This document shows positions 25,635-34,421 of a stretch of DNA of 64,000 bases, piece by piece. Made by a program: the position numbers and the translations under genes. The stretch comes from Pseudomonas sp. UBA4617 (GTDB lineage Bacteria > Pseudomonadota > Gammaproteobacteria > Pseudomonadales > Pseudomonadaceae), in NCBI RefSeq assembly GCF_002386445.1, contig NZ_DGIR01000046.1:101171-165170 (forward strand). The letters are read 5' to 3'. The notes below the pieces were generated by a model, which saw only the letters and a program-made list of their open reading frames with translations, had not been told where the DNA came from and made no database searches. Every line of letters begins with the position of its first letter. Position 1 is the stretch's first letter.

Positions 25635-27128
25635 ATGACCACCCTGACTCGTGCGGACTGGGAACAGCGTGCCCAGCAACTGAAGATCGAAGGCCGTGCC
25701 TTCATCAACGGCGAATACACCGATGCCGCATCCGGTGAAACCTTCGAGTGCCTGAGCCCGGTCGACGGACGCTTCCTGGCCAAGGTTGCCAGCTGCGACC
25801 TGGCCGATGCCAACCGCGCTGTGGAAAACGCCCGTGCCACCTTCAACTCCGGCGTGTGGTCGCAACTGGCCCCGGCCAAGCGCAAGGCCAAGCTGATCCG
25901 CTTCGCCGACCTGCTGCGCAAGAACGTCGAAGAACTGGCGCTGCTGGAAACCCTGGACATGGGCAAGCCGATCGGCGACTCCTCCAGCATCGACATCCCG
26001 GGCGCTGCCAATGCCATCCACTGGACCGCCGAAGCCATCGACAAGGTCTACGACGAAGTCGCCCCGACTCCGCATGACCAGCTTGGCCTGGTCACCCGCG
26101 AGCCAGTGGGCGTGGTCGGTGCCATCGTACCGTGGAACTTCCCCCTGCTGATGGCTTGCTGGAAACTCGGCCCGGCCCTGGCCACCGGTAACTCGGTGGT
26201 GCTCAAGCCGTCCGAAAAATCGCCGCTGACCGCCATCCGTATCGCCCAACTGGCCATCGAAGCCGGTATTCCGGCTGGCGTACTGAACGTACTTCCAGGC
26301 TACGGCCACACCGTGGGCAAGGCCCTGGCCCTGCACATGGATGTCGATACCCTGGTGTTCACCGGCTCGACCAAGATCGCCAAGCAGCTGATGGTCTATG
26401 CCGGCGAATCGAACATGAAGCGCATCTGGCTGGAGGCGGGCGGCAAGAGCCCGAACATCGTCTTCGCCGACGCCCCGGACCTGCAAGCCGCTGCCGAGGC
26501 CGCAGCCAGTGCCATCGCCTTCAACCAAGGTGAGGTGTGCACCGCAGGTTCGCGTCTGCTGGTCGAGCGTTCGATCAAGGACAAGTTTCTGCCCATGGTG
26601 GTCGAGGCCCTGAAAGGCTGGAAGCCGGGCAACCCGCTGGACCCACAGACCACTGTCGGTGCCCTGGTCGATACCCAGCAAATGAATACCGTGCTGTCGT
26701 ACATCGAGGCTGGTCACAAGGACGGCGCCAAGCTGCTGGCTGGCGGCAAGCGCACCCTGGAAGAGACCGGCGGCACCTATGTCGAGCCGACCATCTTCGA
26801 CGGCGTGACCAATGCCATGAAGATCGCCCAGGAAGAGATCTTCGGCCCGGTACTGTCGGTGATCGCCTTTGATACCGCCGAAGAGGCCGTGGCCATCGCC
26901 AACGACACGCCGTATGGCCTGGCGGCGGGTATCTGGACCTCGGACATCTCCAAGGCGCACAAGACCGCTCGTGCCGTACGCGCTGGCAGCGTCTGGGTCA
27001 ACCAGTACGATGGCGGCGACATGACCGCGCCGTTCGGTGGCTTCAAGCAGTCGGGTAACGGCCGTGACAAGTCGCTGCACGCGCTGGAGAAGTACACCGA
27101 GCTGAAGGCGACCTGGATCAAGCTGTAA
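25635..27128 (+). CDS. NAD(P)-dependent aldehyde dehydrogenase, KauB/PuuC/PauC type
   Basis: A 497-residue aldehyde dehydrogenase with WNFP (167-170), GSTKIA (244-249), catalytic Glu267 in LEAGG and nucleophile Cys302. Sequence and position match the broad-specificity enzyme that oxidises gamma-glutamyl-aminobutyraldehyde and 4-guanidinobutyraldehyde in polyamine and arginine catabolism (kauB/pauC, puuC). The start at 25635 has AGGAGGAG. The upstream A-rich AACAAGAG (25615-25622) matches seven of eight positions of the Crc/Hfq motif. The longer frame from 25548 is not supported. Confidence 0.88.
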   Translation: MTTLTRADWEQRAQQLKIEGRAFINGEYTDAASGETFECLSPVDGRFLAKVASCDLADANRAVENARATFNSGVWSQLAPAKRKAKLIRFADLLRKNVEELALLETLDMGKPIGDSSSIDIPGAANAIHWTAEAIDKVYDEVAPTPHDQLGLVTREPVGVVGAIVPWNFPLLMACWKLGPALATGNSVVLKPSEKSPLTAIRIAQLAIEAGIPAGVLNVLPGYGHTVGKALALHMDVDTLVFTGSTKIAKQLMVYAGESNMKRIWLEAGGKSPNIVFADAPDLQAAAEAAASAIAFNQGEVCTAGSRLLVERSIKDKFLPMVVEALKGWKPGNPLDPQTTVGALVDTQQMNTVLSYIEAGHKDGAKLLAGGKRTLEETGGTYVEPTIFDGVTNAMKIAQEEIFGPVLSVIAFDTAEEAVAIANDTPYGLAAGIWTSDISKAHKTARAVRAGSVWVNQYDGGDMTAPFGGFKQSGNGRDKSLHALEKYTELKATWIKL

Positions 27129-27136
27129 CCCCAGGA

Positions 27137-27151
27137 GGCCGCTTTGCGGCC
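27137..27151 (+). terminator. Hairpin after the aldehyde dehydrogenase gene
   Basis: GGCCGC (27137-27142) pairs with GCGGCC (27146-27151) around TTT, eight bases after the stop. No T-run follows; the REP pair starts immediately after, so both may cooperate in 3' end formation. Confidence 0.5.
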
Positions 27152-27152
27152 C

Positions 27153-27235
27153 GATCGTCGGCAAGCCAGCTCCCACTTGACCGCGCTACCTTCAGGTTTG
27201 TGCAGTACCGGCGGGAGCAGGCTTGCCGGCGATGG
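27153..27235. repeat. Inverted pair of REP elements
   Basis: GATCGTCGGCAAGCCAGCTC at 27153 and, inverted, GGGAGCAGGCTTGCCGGCGA ending near 27233. The copies are separated by about 36 bases. This is the same family as at 17521. Confidence 0.7.
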
Positions 27236-27325
27236 TCTGCACGGCAGCCCCAACAATAGCCGGGTTGGCTCACGCTGCCCGGCTTCGTCGTTTCTGCTGT
27301 TCGAATGTCTGCCTGGGAGGCTGCA

Positions 27326-28465
27326 ATGCGTTGGGGGACCTACTTCGCCGTACTGGCATCAGTGCTCAGCGTCGGGCTGGCGCTCGGCGTGAGCATGCCG
27401 CTGGTATCCCTGCGCCTGGAGGCGTGGGGCTACGGTAGCTTCGCCATTGGCGTGATGGCCGCGATGCCGGCGCTGGGTGTACTGGTCGGCGCCAGCCTGG
27501 CCAGCCGCCTGGCCGGCTGGGTCGGCGTCCCTTCAGCCATGCGCCTGTGCCTGTGGGGCGGGGCGCTGTCGATCGGCCTGGTCGCCTTGCTGCCCAGTTA
27601 TCCGCTGTGGCTGCTGCTGCGCCTGCTGATCGGTATGTCGCTGACCGTGGTGTTCATCCTCGGCGAGAGCTGGATCAACCAGTTGGTGGTCGAGCAGTGG
27701 CGTGGCCGCCTGGTGGCGCTGTATGGCAGCAGCTATGCTCTCAGCCAGCTGGCCGGGCCGTTGGTGCTCGGCTTTCTCGGCTCCGATGATGACTTTGGCT
27801 TCTGGGCCGCTACCGGCTTGCTACTGGTGGCACCGCTGATTCTCCTGGGGCGTGGCGGCGCACCGAGCACCGAAGCCTGCAATGTCACCTTCAGCGACCT
27901 ATTCACCTTCTGCCGGCGTTTGCCGGTGATTGCCTGGGCCATCGCCCTGTTCGCCTCGTTCGAGGCAATGATCCTGACCTTGTTGCCGGTGTACTGCCTG
28001 CAGCAGGGCTTCAGTACCGAAATTGCCCTGTTCATGGTCAGTACCGTGGTGGTCGGCGATGCGGTGTTGCAGCTGCCTATTGGCGCAATGGCCGACCGTA
28101 TGTCGCGACGTGCCTTGTTCACTGGCTGTGCGGTGACCTTGCTGGTGTCCAGCCTGGTCATTCCGCTGCTGCTGCAAACGCCGCTGATCTGGCCGTTGTG
28201 GGTGTTGTTCGGGGCCAGTGCCGGGGGCCTGTTCACCTTGTCGCTGGTGTTGATCGGCGAGCGCTACCGCGATGATGAACTGGTGCGGGCCAATGCCCAT
28301 GTGGCACAACTGTGGGGTATTGGCTGCCTGCTCGGGCCGTTGCTTGCAGGGGCTGGAAGCCAGTGGCTCAGTGGCCACGCGCTGCCGTTGCTGATGGCGC
28401 TGGGGGCTGCCGGGTTGGTGGTGTTGACCCGGCAGCGTGGGGCTTTCGAGCCGGCATCTGCCTGA
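27326..28465 (+). CDS. MFS transporter (YcaD-like)
   Basis: A 379-residue major facilitator protein with about 12 helices, beginning MRWGTYFAVLASVLSVGLALG. The loop motif after helix 2 is ASRLAGWVG-like rather than the classical GxLaDrxGrr, and DRMSRR follows a later helix. The layout and length resemble YcaD-type transporters; substrate unknown. The start has GGGAGG five bases before ATG at 27326; the ATG at 27305 precedes this ribosome site. It stands alone between REP elements and a convergent gene. Confidence 0.83.
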   Translation: MRWGTYFAVLASVLSVGLALGVSMPLVSLRLEAWGYGSFAIGVMAAMPALGVLVGASLASRLAGWVGVPSAMRLCLWGGALSIGLVALLPSYPLWLLLRLLIGMSLTVVFILGESWINQLVVEQWRGRLVALYGSSYALSQLAGPLVLGFLGSDDDFGFWAATGLLLVAPLILLGRGGAPSTEACNVTFSDLFTFCRRLPVIAWAIALFASFEAMILTLLPVYCLQQGFSTEIALFMVSTVVVGDAVLQLPIGAMADRMSRRALFTGCAVTLLVSSLVIPLLLQTPLIWPLWVLFGASAGGLFTLSLVLIGERYRDDELVRANAHVAQLWGIGCLLGPLLAGAGSQWLSGHALPLLMALGAAGLVVLTRQRGAFEPASA

Positions 28466-28470
28466 AGCAT

Positions 28471-28491
28471 TGGGGCCGCTTTGCAGCCCCA
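28471..28491. terminator. Probable bidirectional terminator
   Basis: TGGGGC (28471-28476) pairs with GCCCCA (28486-28491), with a partly paired loop. It lies between the convergent MFS and phospholipase-D-like genes (ends 28465 and 28497). Confidence 0.55.
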
Positions 28492-28496
28492 TCCGG

Positions 28497-30050
28497 TCAC
28501 AACATCTTCTCCAGCCCGACCGCCTTGCTGATCCAGGCATTGAACCGCCGCCATATCCCGCCCGGCTCGGAGGTCAGCATGTGTTGCTGGCCATTGTCCT
28601 CGGTTGCCCACACCAGTTTGTCGCCCACCAGCTTCACCTGGTAGCTCAACGCAGGCGCCATACCCTGCTGGGCCAGCTCACGGGTGTACTCGGCCAGTTC
28701 CGGGCTGTCCACCAGCACACCGACCTCGGTATTCCACAACACCGAGCGTGGGTCGAAGTTGAACGAGCCGATAAAGGTCTTGCGGCGGTCGAACACGATC
28801 GCCTTGGTATGCAGGCTCGAATCCGAGCTGCCGTGGTAACTCAAACGCCCGGAGCTGGGGTCACCAGGTTGCCGACGCAGCTCGTAGAGCTGCACGCCGT
28901 GCTCAAGCAAGGCCCGGCGGTAGGGCGCATAGCCGCCATGTACCGCCGGCACGTCGGTGGCTTCCAGCGAGTTGGTCAGCAGCTTCACCGAAGTGCCGGC
29001 GTCGGCACGACCGGTGAGGTACAGCAGGCCCGGCTCGCGCGGCACGAAATACGCCGACATCAGGATAAGTTCGCGGTGCACGTTTGCCAGGTCTGGCGCC
29101 AATTGCTGGCTCAGCAACAGTTGCGGGTCCGGTTCGTCGTCGGCCAGTACCTTGCTTGGCGCATCCCAGAGTGCCTGGGCATGGGCCCAGATCAGTTCAT
29201 TGCGCCACACATCCAGGCGCGGCTGTGACTGGTAGGCCATCAAGCGGTCATACAGGGCTTTGCGTTGGGTCCTGGCTTCGGCCAGCGATACTTCCAGGCG
29301 TTGGCGGCTGGCGCGCAGGTCGCTGGTATCCGGGTCGTGCCAGAGGAAGTCGGTGATCGGCCGGCTGAGGGCACTGTTCCAGTACTGGTCGAAACTGTGC
29401 CCCAGTTGTTCGGCGATCGGGCCTACCCCCAGCAGGTCGATGTCGGTGAAATTGAGGTTGGGTTCGGCGTCGAAATACTCATCGCCCAGGTTGCGCCCGC
29501 CGACGATGGCCATGCTGTTATCTACCAGGAACAGTTTGTTGTGCATGCGTCGGTGCTGGCGCGACAGGTTGAACAGGCGGCCCACGGCGCGCGTCACGCC
29601 AGTGCTACGGCCCAGGTGCAGCGGGTTGAACACACGGATGTGGATGTTCGGGTGGGCATCGAGGGTGCCCATGATGGTGTCAAGGCCGTCGCTGGTGGTG
29701 TCGTCGAGCAGAATGCGTATGCGCACGCCCCGGTCGGCCGCGCGCAGCAGCTCATGCACCAGTGCGCGGGTGCTGAGGCCGTCGTGGACGATGTAATACT
29801 GCAGGTCAATGCTCGCCTGGGCATTGCGGATCAGTTCGGCGCGGGCGCGGAAGGCCTCGTTGCTGTTGGGGAGCAGGCGAAAGCCCGAGCGGCCGCTGTA
29901 GGGCGCGGCCTGGCGCTGTATCGAACGGCCGAAGGCCGAATCGCTGGCAGGCAGCGCCTGGCTGGTTTCGCGGGGCGCGCCGACGCTGGCACAGCCGGCA
30001 AGGCCGAGCAATAGCACCAGCAGCATTGGCAGGGCTCGCTGGAGTCTCAA
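28497..30050 (-). CDS. Phospholipase D-family lipoprotein (ClsC-like)
   Basis: A 517-residue protein with a lipobox signal (GLAGC, Cys20) and two HKD motifs: His170-Lys172-Asp177 in HNKLFLVDN and His414-Lys416-Asp421 in HTKAIVFDRRK. The PLDc_2-type layout and length resemble ClsC-like cardiolipin synthases, which use phosphatidylethanolamine as a donor, but here the protein seems lipid-anchored outside the cytoplasm rather than membrane-spanning. A transphosphatidylase acting at the envelope is the best guess. Start and signal agree; no operon partner within 50 bases except the convergent MFS gene. Confidence 0.85.
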   Translation of the reverse strand: MRLQRALPMLLVLLLGLAGCASVGAPRETSQALPASDSAFGRSIQRQAAPYSGRSGFRLLPNSNEAFRARAELIRNAQASIDLQYYIVHDGLSTRALVHELLRAADRGVRIRILLDDTTSDGLDTIMGTLDAHPNIHIRVFNPLHLGRSTGVTRAVGRLFNLSRQHRRMHNKLFLVDNSMAIVGGRNLGDEYFDAEPNLNFTDIDLLGVGPIAEQLGHSFDQYWNSALSRPITDFLWHDPDTSDLRASRQRLEVSLAEARTQRKALYDRLMAYQSQPRLDVWRNELIWAHAQALWDAPSKVLADDEPDPQLLLSQQLAPDLANVHRELILMSAYFVPREPGLLYLTGRADAGTSVKLLTNSLEATDVPAVHGGYAPYRRALLEHGVQLYELRRQPGDPSSGRLSYHGSSDSSLHTKAIVFDRRKTFIGSFNFDPRSVLWNTEVGVLVDSPELAEYTRELAQQGMAPALSYQVKLVGDKLVWATEDNGQQHMLTSEPGGIWRRFNAWISKAVGLEKML

Positions 30051-30110
30051 GGTTGGATCGTCCTGTGCAACGAAGGCTTAAAGGGTTGGACCGTAGCAAG
30101 CGGCGCAAAG

Positions 30111-31541
30111 TTACGCGCCAGCGTGTTCTTCATCCAGTAGACGAAGGGCGGTTTCGCCGACCTTGCGCACCGCAGCTTCGACCTGCGGTGTCGGCCGCGC
30201 CGCGAAGTTCATGCGCAGGCAGTGGCGGAATTTGCCCGAGGCCGAGAAGATGCTGCCCACGGCAACCTGCACGCCTTGTTCCAGTAAAGCGCGGTTCAGC
30301 CGCAACGTGTCGAAATGTTCGGGTAACTCCACCCACAGCATGAAACCGCCCTGGGGCCGGCTGACCCGCGTGCCCGCCGGGAAGTAACGGGTCACCCAGT
30401 CGCTCATCAGGTCGCGGCCACGCTGGTACTGGCTGCGCATGCGTCGCACATGGGGTTGGTAGTGCCCGGCAGCGATGAAGTCGGCAATCGCCAGTTGCGG
30501 TTGGCTGGCGGTACTGCCGGTGCTGATGTATTTCATGTGCAGCACCCGTTCCAGGTAACGCCCGGGTGCCACCCAGCCTATGCGCAGGCCGGGGGCCAGG
30601 GTCTTGGAGAACGAGCTGCACAGCAGCACGCGGCCATCGTCGTCGAAGGACTTGAGGGTGCGCGGGCGCGGGTAGGTATAGGCCAGGTCGCCGTAGACAT
30701 CGTCCTCCAGAATGGCCACGTCGTAGCGCTGGGCCAGGCTCAGCAGGGCCTTCTTGCGGGCTTCGGGCATGATGTAGCCGAGCGGGTTGTTGCAGCTGGG
30801 GGTGATCTGGATGAGCTTGATCGGCCACTGCTCCAGGGCCAGCTCCAGCGCCTCCAGGCTGATGCCGGTGACCGGGTCGGTGGGAATTTCCAGGGCTTTC
30901 ATGCCCAGGCCCTTGAGGGTCTGCATGGCGCCATGGAAGCTCGGCGAGTCGACTGCGACGATGTCGCCGGGTTCACATACTGCCCGGATGCTGCACGACA
31001 ACGCCTCATGGCAGCCAGTGGTCACCACCAGGTCGGCCGGGCCCAGGCGGCAGCCAGAGTCGAGCATCAGCCGCGCTACCTGTTCGCGCAGGGCGAGGTT
31101 GCCGTGGATGTTGTCGTAGTACAGGCCCGGCATATCCTGCCTTCTGCTCAACTGGGCGAGGCTGCGCAACAGTGGCTTGAGGGTGGGGCTGTCGACGTCG
31201 GGCATGCCGCGACCGAGCTGGACAACATCCTGGCGCGGCGTGCTGCGCACCAGTTCCAGCACCTGTTCCCACTGCGAAATGTCCACCGGGCGCTGAGCCG
31301 GACGGCTGACGGCGGGAAGAGCGGGCAACTGACGAAGGTTGCTGACGAAGTAGCCGGACTTGGGCCGCGGCGAGACCATGCCGCTGTCCTCCAGCATGCG
31401 ATAGGCCTGCTGCACCGTGCTCAGGCTGACGCCGTGCTCCACGCTCAGGGCGCGCACCGACGGCAGGCGCTGGCCGGGACGATAGAGGCCCTGCTCGATA
31501 CGGGCGCCGAGCAGCTCGGCGAGGTTCAGGTAGAGGGTCAC
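30111..31541 (-). CDS. MocR/GntR-family regulator with aminotransferase domain
   Basis: A 476-residue fusion of a GntR winged helix (residues about 1-75, GQRLPSVRALSVEHGVSLSTVQQAYRML region) and a PLP-binding type-I aminotransferase-like domain with the lysine in SSFSKTLAPGLRIGW. MocR proteins sense PLP or an amine ligand and control a neighbouring gene. I chose GTG at 31541 because AGGAG sits six bases upstream and the GntR domain begins directly after; the frame open to 31601 adds unsupported residues. It is divergent from a DUF1127 gene, its likely target. Confidence 0.9.
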   Translation of the reverse strand: MTLYLNLAELLGARIEQGLYRPGQRLPSVRALSVEHGVSLSTVQQAYRMLEDSGMVSPRPKSGYFVSNLRQLPALPAVSRPAQRPVDISQWEQVLELVRSTPRQDVVQLGRGMPDVDSPTLKPLLRSLAQLSRRQDMPGLYYDNIHGNLALREQVARLMLDSGCRLGPADLVVTTGCHEALSCSIRAVCEPGDIVAVDSPSFHGAMQTLKGLGMKALEIPTDPVTGISLEALELALEQWPIKLIQITPSCNNPLGYIMPEARKKALLSLAQRYDVAILEDDVYGDLAYTYPRPRTLKSFDDDGRVLLCSSFSKTLAPGLRIGWVAPGRYLERVLHMKYISTGSTASQPQLAIADFIAAGHYQPHVRRMRSQYQRGRDLMSDWVTRYFPAGTRVSRPQGGFMLWVELPEHFDTLRLNRALLEQGVQVAVGSIFSASGKFRHCLRMNFAARPTPQVEAAVRKVGETALRLLDEEHAGA

Positions 31542-31590
31542 GGCATACTCCTGCGCTGCATTGGCATAGCGACCGGTACAGTTGCGTTGA

Positions 31591-31660
31591 AAATACAGCA
31601 TTCAGTTGGCAGGCGGCCAATTCTGTATGGGAATAATAGGCCTGTATTGGATCTGTATTG
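31591..31660. promoter_or_regulatory. Repeated CTGTAT boxes between MocR and DUF1127 genes
   Basis: CTGTATGG at 31623-31630, CTGTATTGG at 31642-31650 and CTGTATTG at 31653-31660 are direct repeats, and an inverted copy (AAATACAG) lies at 31591-31598. MocR regulators typically bind repeated boxes of this kind, so this is a candidate operator for the gene at 30111-31541. Confidence 0.5.
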
Positions 31661-31718
31661 CCGGTGCCTGCAACGCGCATGCTTTCTCCACGGTATCAAT
31701 CGAACGGAGGATGCAGCG

Positions 31719-31949
31719 ATGGGGGGCATGAGCGATGTGCGCTTGCAACTGTTGGCCAGGGAACTGGAAGCCGGGCAGCAGGCCAAGGTGTTCAACGCGC
31801 CGCAAGGGCTAGGGCGTTGGGGGCTGATGCTGCATCGCTGGCATACCCGCAGGGCGCTGCTGCAGTTGACTGACGATGAGTTGCGCGACGTCGGGCTGAG
31901 CTGGGAGCAGGCGCGTACAGAAGGGCGCAAACCCTTCTGGAAAGACTAA
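31719..31949 (+). CDS. DUF1127-domain small protein
   Basis: The 76-residue protein MGGMSDVRLQLLARELEAGQ ends with a DUF1127 domain: WHTRRALLQLTDDELRDVGL, then SWEQARTEGRKPFWKD. Such small proteins often bind RNA or regulate metabolism (phosphate, arginine) in other bacteria, but the role here is unknown. CGGAGG at 31705-31710 gives the ribosome site for 31719; an ATG at 31728 is a second option. It is probably controlled by the divergent MocR regulator. Confidence 0.85.
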   Translation: MGGMSDVRLQLLARELEAGQQAKVFNAPQGLGRWGLMLHRWHTRRALLQLTDDELRDVGLSWEQARTEGRKPFWKD

Positions 31950-31981
31950 TCGGCAGGTGTCGCGCGTGCCGCTCCGGGGTT

Positions 31982-33274
31982 TCAGATCAGCTCTTTCAGG
32001 CGATGCCACAGCATCCCCAACGCCAGCAATGGAGAGCGCAGGTGCTGGCCGCCCGGGAAGGTGATGTGCGGCACCTTGGCGAACAGCTCGAAGCGCCCGC
32101 TCTCCTGGCCACTGATGGCCTCGCCCAGCAGGCGTGCAGCCAGGTGGGTGGCATTCAGCCCATGGCCGGAGTAGGCCTGGGCGTAATAGACATTCGGCTG
32201 GCTGGCCAGGCGGCCGACCTGCGGCAGGCGGTTGGCTCCGATGCCGATCATGCCGCCCCACTGGTAATCGATGCGGACATCGGCCAGTTGCGGGAATACC
32301 TTGAGCATCTTCGGCCGCATGTAGGCGGCAATGTCTTTGGGGTCTCGCCCTGAATAATGGCACGCGCCGCCGAACAGCAGGCGGTGGTCGGCGGACAGGC
32401 GGTAATAGTCCAACGCTACCCTTTGGTCACACACCGCCATGTTCTGCGGCAACAGTGTGCGGGCACGCTCTTCACCCAGCGGTTCGGTGGCGATGATGTA
32501 GCTGCCAGCCGGCAGTACCTTGCCGCCCAGTTCGCGGTTGAGGTTGTTGTGGTAGGCATTGCAGCACAGGACCAAGGTCTTGGCCCGCACCCTGCCCTGG
32601 GCGGTATGTACCTGCACTTCAGGGCCATAATCGATGCGGGTGACCTCGGACTGCTCGAACAGCTTGACGCCCAGTCGGCTGGCCACGGCCGCTTCACCCA
32701 GAGCCAGGTTGAGCGGGTGCAGGTGCCCGGAGCCCATGTCGATCAGCCCGCCCGCATAGCAGTCGGCGCCGACCACGCTGTGGATATCGTCCTTGCCGAC
32801 CAGGCGTAGCTCATGGGCGTAGCCCAGGCTGCGCAGTTCTTCGGCGTCTTCGGCAAACCCCTGCAACTCGGCAGGTTTGTTGGCCAGATCGCAGTAGCCC
32901 CAGGTCAGGTCGCAGGCGATGGCATGTTTCTCGATCCGCTCACGAACGATCTGCACGGCCTCCAGGCCCATCAGCTTCATGCTGCGTACGCCTTCCTCAC
33001 CGATCACCGGGACGAACTGCTCCAGGCCATGACCGACGCCGCGGATCAGTTGCCCGCCATTGCGTCCACTGGCGCCCCAACCAAGCTTGCGAGCTTCCAG
33101 CAGGATGACCGAGAAGCCACGCTCGGCCAGTTCGATGGCGGTGTTCAGGCCCGAATAGCCACCACCGACAATGCACACATCGGCGCTGTGTGCGCCTTGC
33201 AGGAAAGAGTGGTCAGGGTGTTGCGCGCTGCTGGCGGTGTAGTAGGAGGCGGCGTGCTGCGCGCTGTGAATCAT
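31982..33274 (-). CDS. FAD-dependent oxidoreductase, gamma-glutamylputrescine oxidase type (PuuB/PauB)
   Basis: A 430-residue DAO-family flavoprotein with the Rossmann motif CIVGGGYSGLNTA (35-47), GWGASGRNGGQ and a C-terminal YSGHGLNATH FAD-contact segment. PuuB/PauB enzymes oxidise gamma-glutamyl-polyamines to the aldehyde, H2O2 and ammonia, which fits the ligase, hydrolase and aldehyde dehydrogenase in the window. It is not adjacent to them, so the assignment rests on family and on my memory of a pauB4-like gene at this place in P. aeruginosa. The start MIHSAQHAAS at 33274; the frame to 33337 is not family-like. Confidence 0.83.
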   Translation of the reverse strand: MIHSAQHAASYYTASSAQHPDHSFLQGAHSADVCIVGGGYSGLNTAIELAERGFSVILLEARKLGWGASGRNGGQLIRGVGHGLEQFVPVIGEEGVRSMKLMGLEAVQIVRERIEKHAIACDLTWGYCDLANKPAELQGFAEDAEELRSLGYAHELRLVGKDDIHSVVGADCYAGGLIDMGSGHLHPLNLALGEAAVASRLGVKLFEQSEVTRIDYGPEVQVHTAQGRVRAKTLVLCCNAYHNNLNRELGGKVLPAGSYIIATEPLGEERARTLLPQNMAVCDQRVALDYYRLSADHRLLFGGACHYSGRDPKDIAAYMRPKMLKVFPQLADVRIDYQWGGMIGIGANRLPQVGRLASQPNVYYAQAYSGHGLNATHLAARLLGEAISGQESGRFELFAKVPHITFPGGQHLRSPLLALGMLWHRLKELI

Positions 33275-33420
33275 TGGCTCGGTCCTGAAGCTGGTGGGCA
33301 AGGGGGGGAGGATAAGCCGGGGCTCAGGGGGGGGCAACCGCTTGGCCTGGTTTACGCCGTCAGTGTAGGAGCGGCCCGGTGAGCCTATAATCCGGCCAAG
33401 TTCCTGTTTTGTATTCAGCC

Positions 33421-33774
33421 ATGTCCTGCAACCGCCACAAGATCCATTTCCTGCGCGAACTCATCCCTTCATTCGAATGCGAACCCGGATGCCATGACTG
33501 CTGCGGCCCGGTCACCACCTCGGCGGAAGAAATGGCCCGCCTGCCGCGCAAGTCGCAGGCCGAGCAGGACGCTGCCCTGGAGCGCCTGGACTGCGTGCAC
33601 CTGGGCCCCAATGGCTGCACCGTCTACGAAGAGCGGCCAATGATCTGCCGGTTGTTCGGCACCACTCCGCGCCTGGCCTGCCCGCGTGGCCGTGGCCCGG
33701 AGCATATGATCGACCCTGCCGCCGAGCAGCTGGTCCATCAGTTCATCGCCACCACCCGCCAGGTGTTGGTCTAG
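33421..33774 (+). CDS. YkgJ-family cysteine-cluster protein
   Basis: The 117-residue protein contains CEPGCHDCCG (Cys residues 20, 24, 27 and 28) plus later Cys at 51, 60, 68 and 79, the pattern of the UPF0153/YkgJ family thought to bind Zn or an Fe-S cluster. Function is unknown. The start MSCNRHKIHF is chosen; no clear ribosome site precedes it, and a TTG at 33409 would add four residues. Its stop is two bases from the end of the convergent lrp gene. Confidence 0.82.
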   Translation: MSCNRHKIHFLRELIPSFECEPGCHDCCGPVTTSAEEMARLPRKSQAEQDAALERLDCVHLGPNGCTVYEERPMICRLFGTTPRLACPRGRGPEHMIDPAAEQLVHQFIATTRQVLV

Positions 33775-33776
33775 CT

Positions 33777-34265
33777 TCAGTCCGGGATCGGCAGGCAGAG
33801 GCTTTCCTTCACCTCTTCCATTACGATATAGCTCTTCGATTCGCGCACGTGCGGCAGCTTCAGCAGGATGTCGCCAAGCAGCTTGCGGTACGAGGCCATT
33901 TCCGAAATGCGCGCCTTCACCAGGTAGTCGAAATCGCCCGAAACCAGGTGACACTCCAGCACGTGTGGCAGTTTCAACACCGCACGGCGGAACTCCTCGA
34001 AGGTATCCCCCGACTTGTAGTCCAGGCTGATTTCCACGAACACCAGCAGGCTGCCCTTGAGGTGCTGCGGGTTCAGGCGGGCGTTGTAGCCCATGATGAT
34101 GCCCTCGCGCTCCAGGCGGCGAACCCGCTCGGTGCAAGGGGTAGTGGACAGCCCGACTTTCTCGCCCAGTTCAGTGAAGGAAATACGCCCGTCGTTCTGC
34201 AGGATACGCAGGATGTTGCGGTCGATCTTGTCCAGCTCACGCTTGCTCTGGTGCTGGGTTCGCAT
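33777..34265 (-). CDS. lrp: Lrp/AsnC-family regulator (DadR-like)
   Basis: A 162-residue leucine-responsive regulator: N-terminal helix-turn-helix (SFTELGEKVGLSTTPCTERVRRLE, residues about 29-55, shown here by position) and a C-terminal RAM ligand domain. It is divergent from dadA; in Pseudomonas this Lrp activates the dadAX alanine genes. The start MRTQHQSKRELDKID at 34265 fits Lrp; a longer frame to 34313 does not. Confidence 0.94.
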   Translation of the reverse strand: MRTQHQSKRELDKIDRNILRILQNDGRISFTELGEKVGLSTTPCTERVRRLEREGIIMGYNARLNPQHLKGSLLVFVEISLDYKSGDTFEEFRRAVLKLPHVLECHLVSGDFDYLVKARISEMASYRKLLGDILLKLPHVRESKSYIVMEEVKESLCLPIPD

Positions 34266-34421
34266 AGGGGATGCCCCTCCGTGAAAGGCGATTTTGCCGA
34301 GAATTCTCGCCAATAATAGGCTTTTATATAGTGAATTGCACTGCCTTCAAATTTCTATACTGCGCGCATCCATGCCATTTCAACAAAAGACTGCGGTGCG
34401 CCGCGTGCGAGGAATAAAACG
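34266..34421. promoter_or_regulatory. lrp/dadA divergent control region
   Basis: A 156-base AT-rich region (about 34310-34370), with TATACT at 34359-34364 as the probable -10 of dadA and an AT-rich upstream tract suited to Lrp wrapping. The pattern ACAAAAG (34385) and AATAAAAC before the start (34411-34418) partly match Crc/Hfq motifs. No -35 at the optimal distance is seen. Confidence 0.4.
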
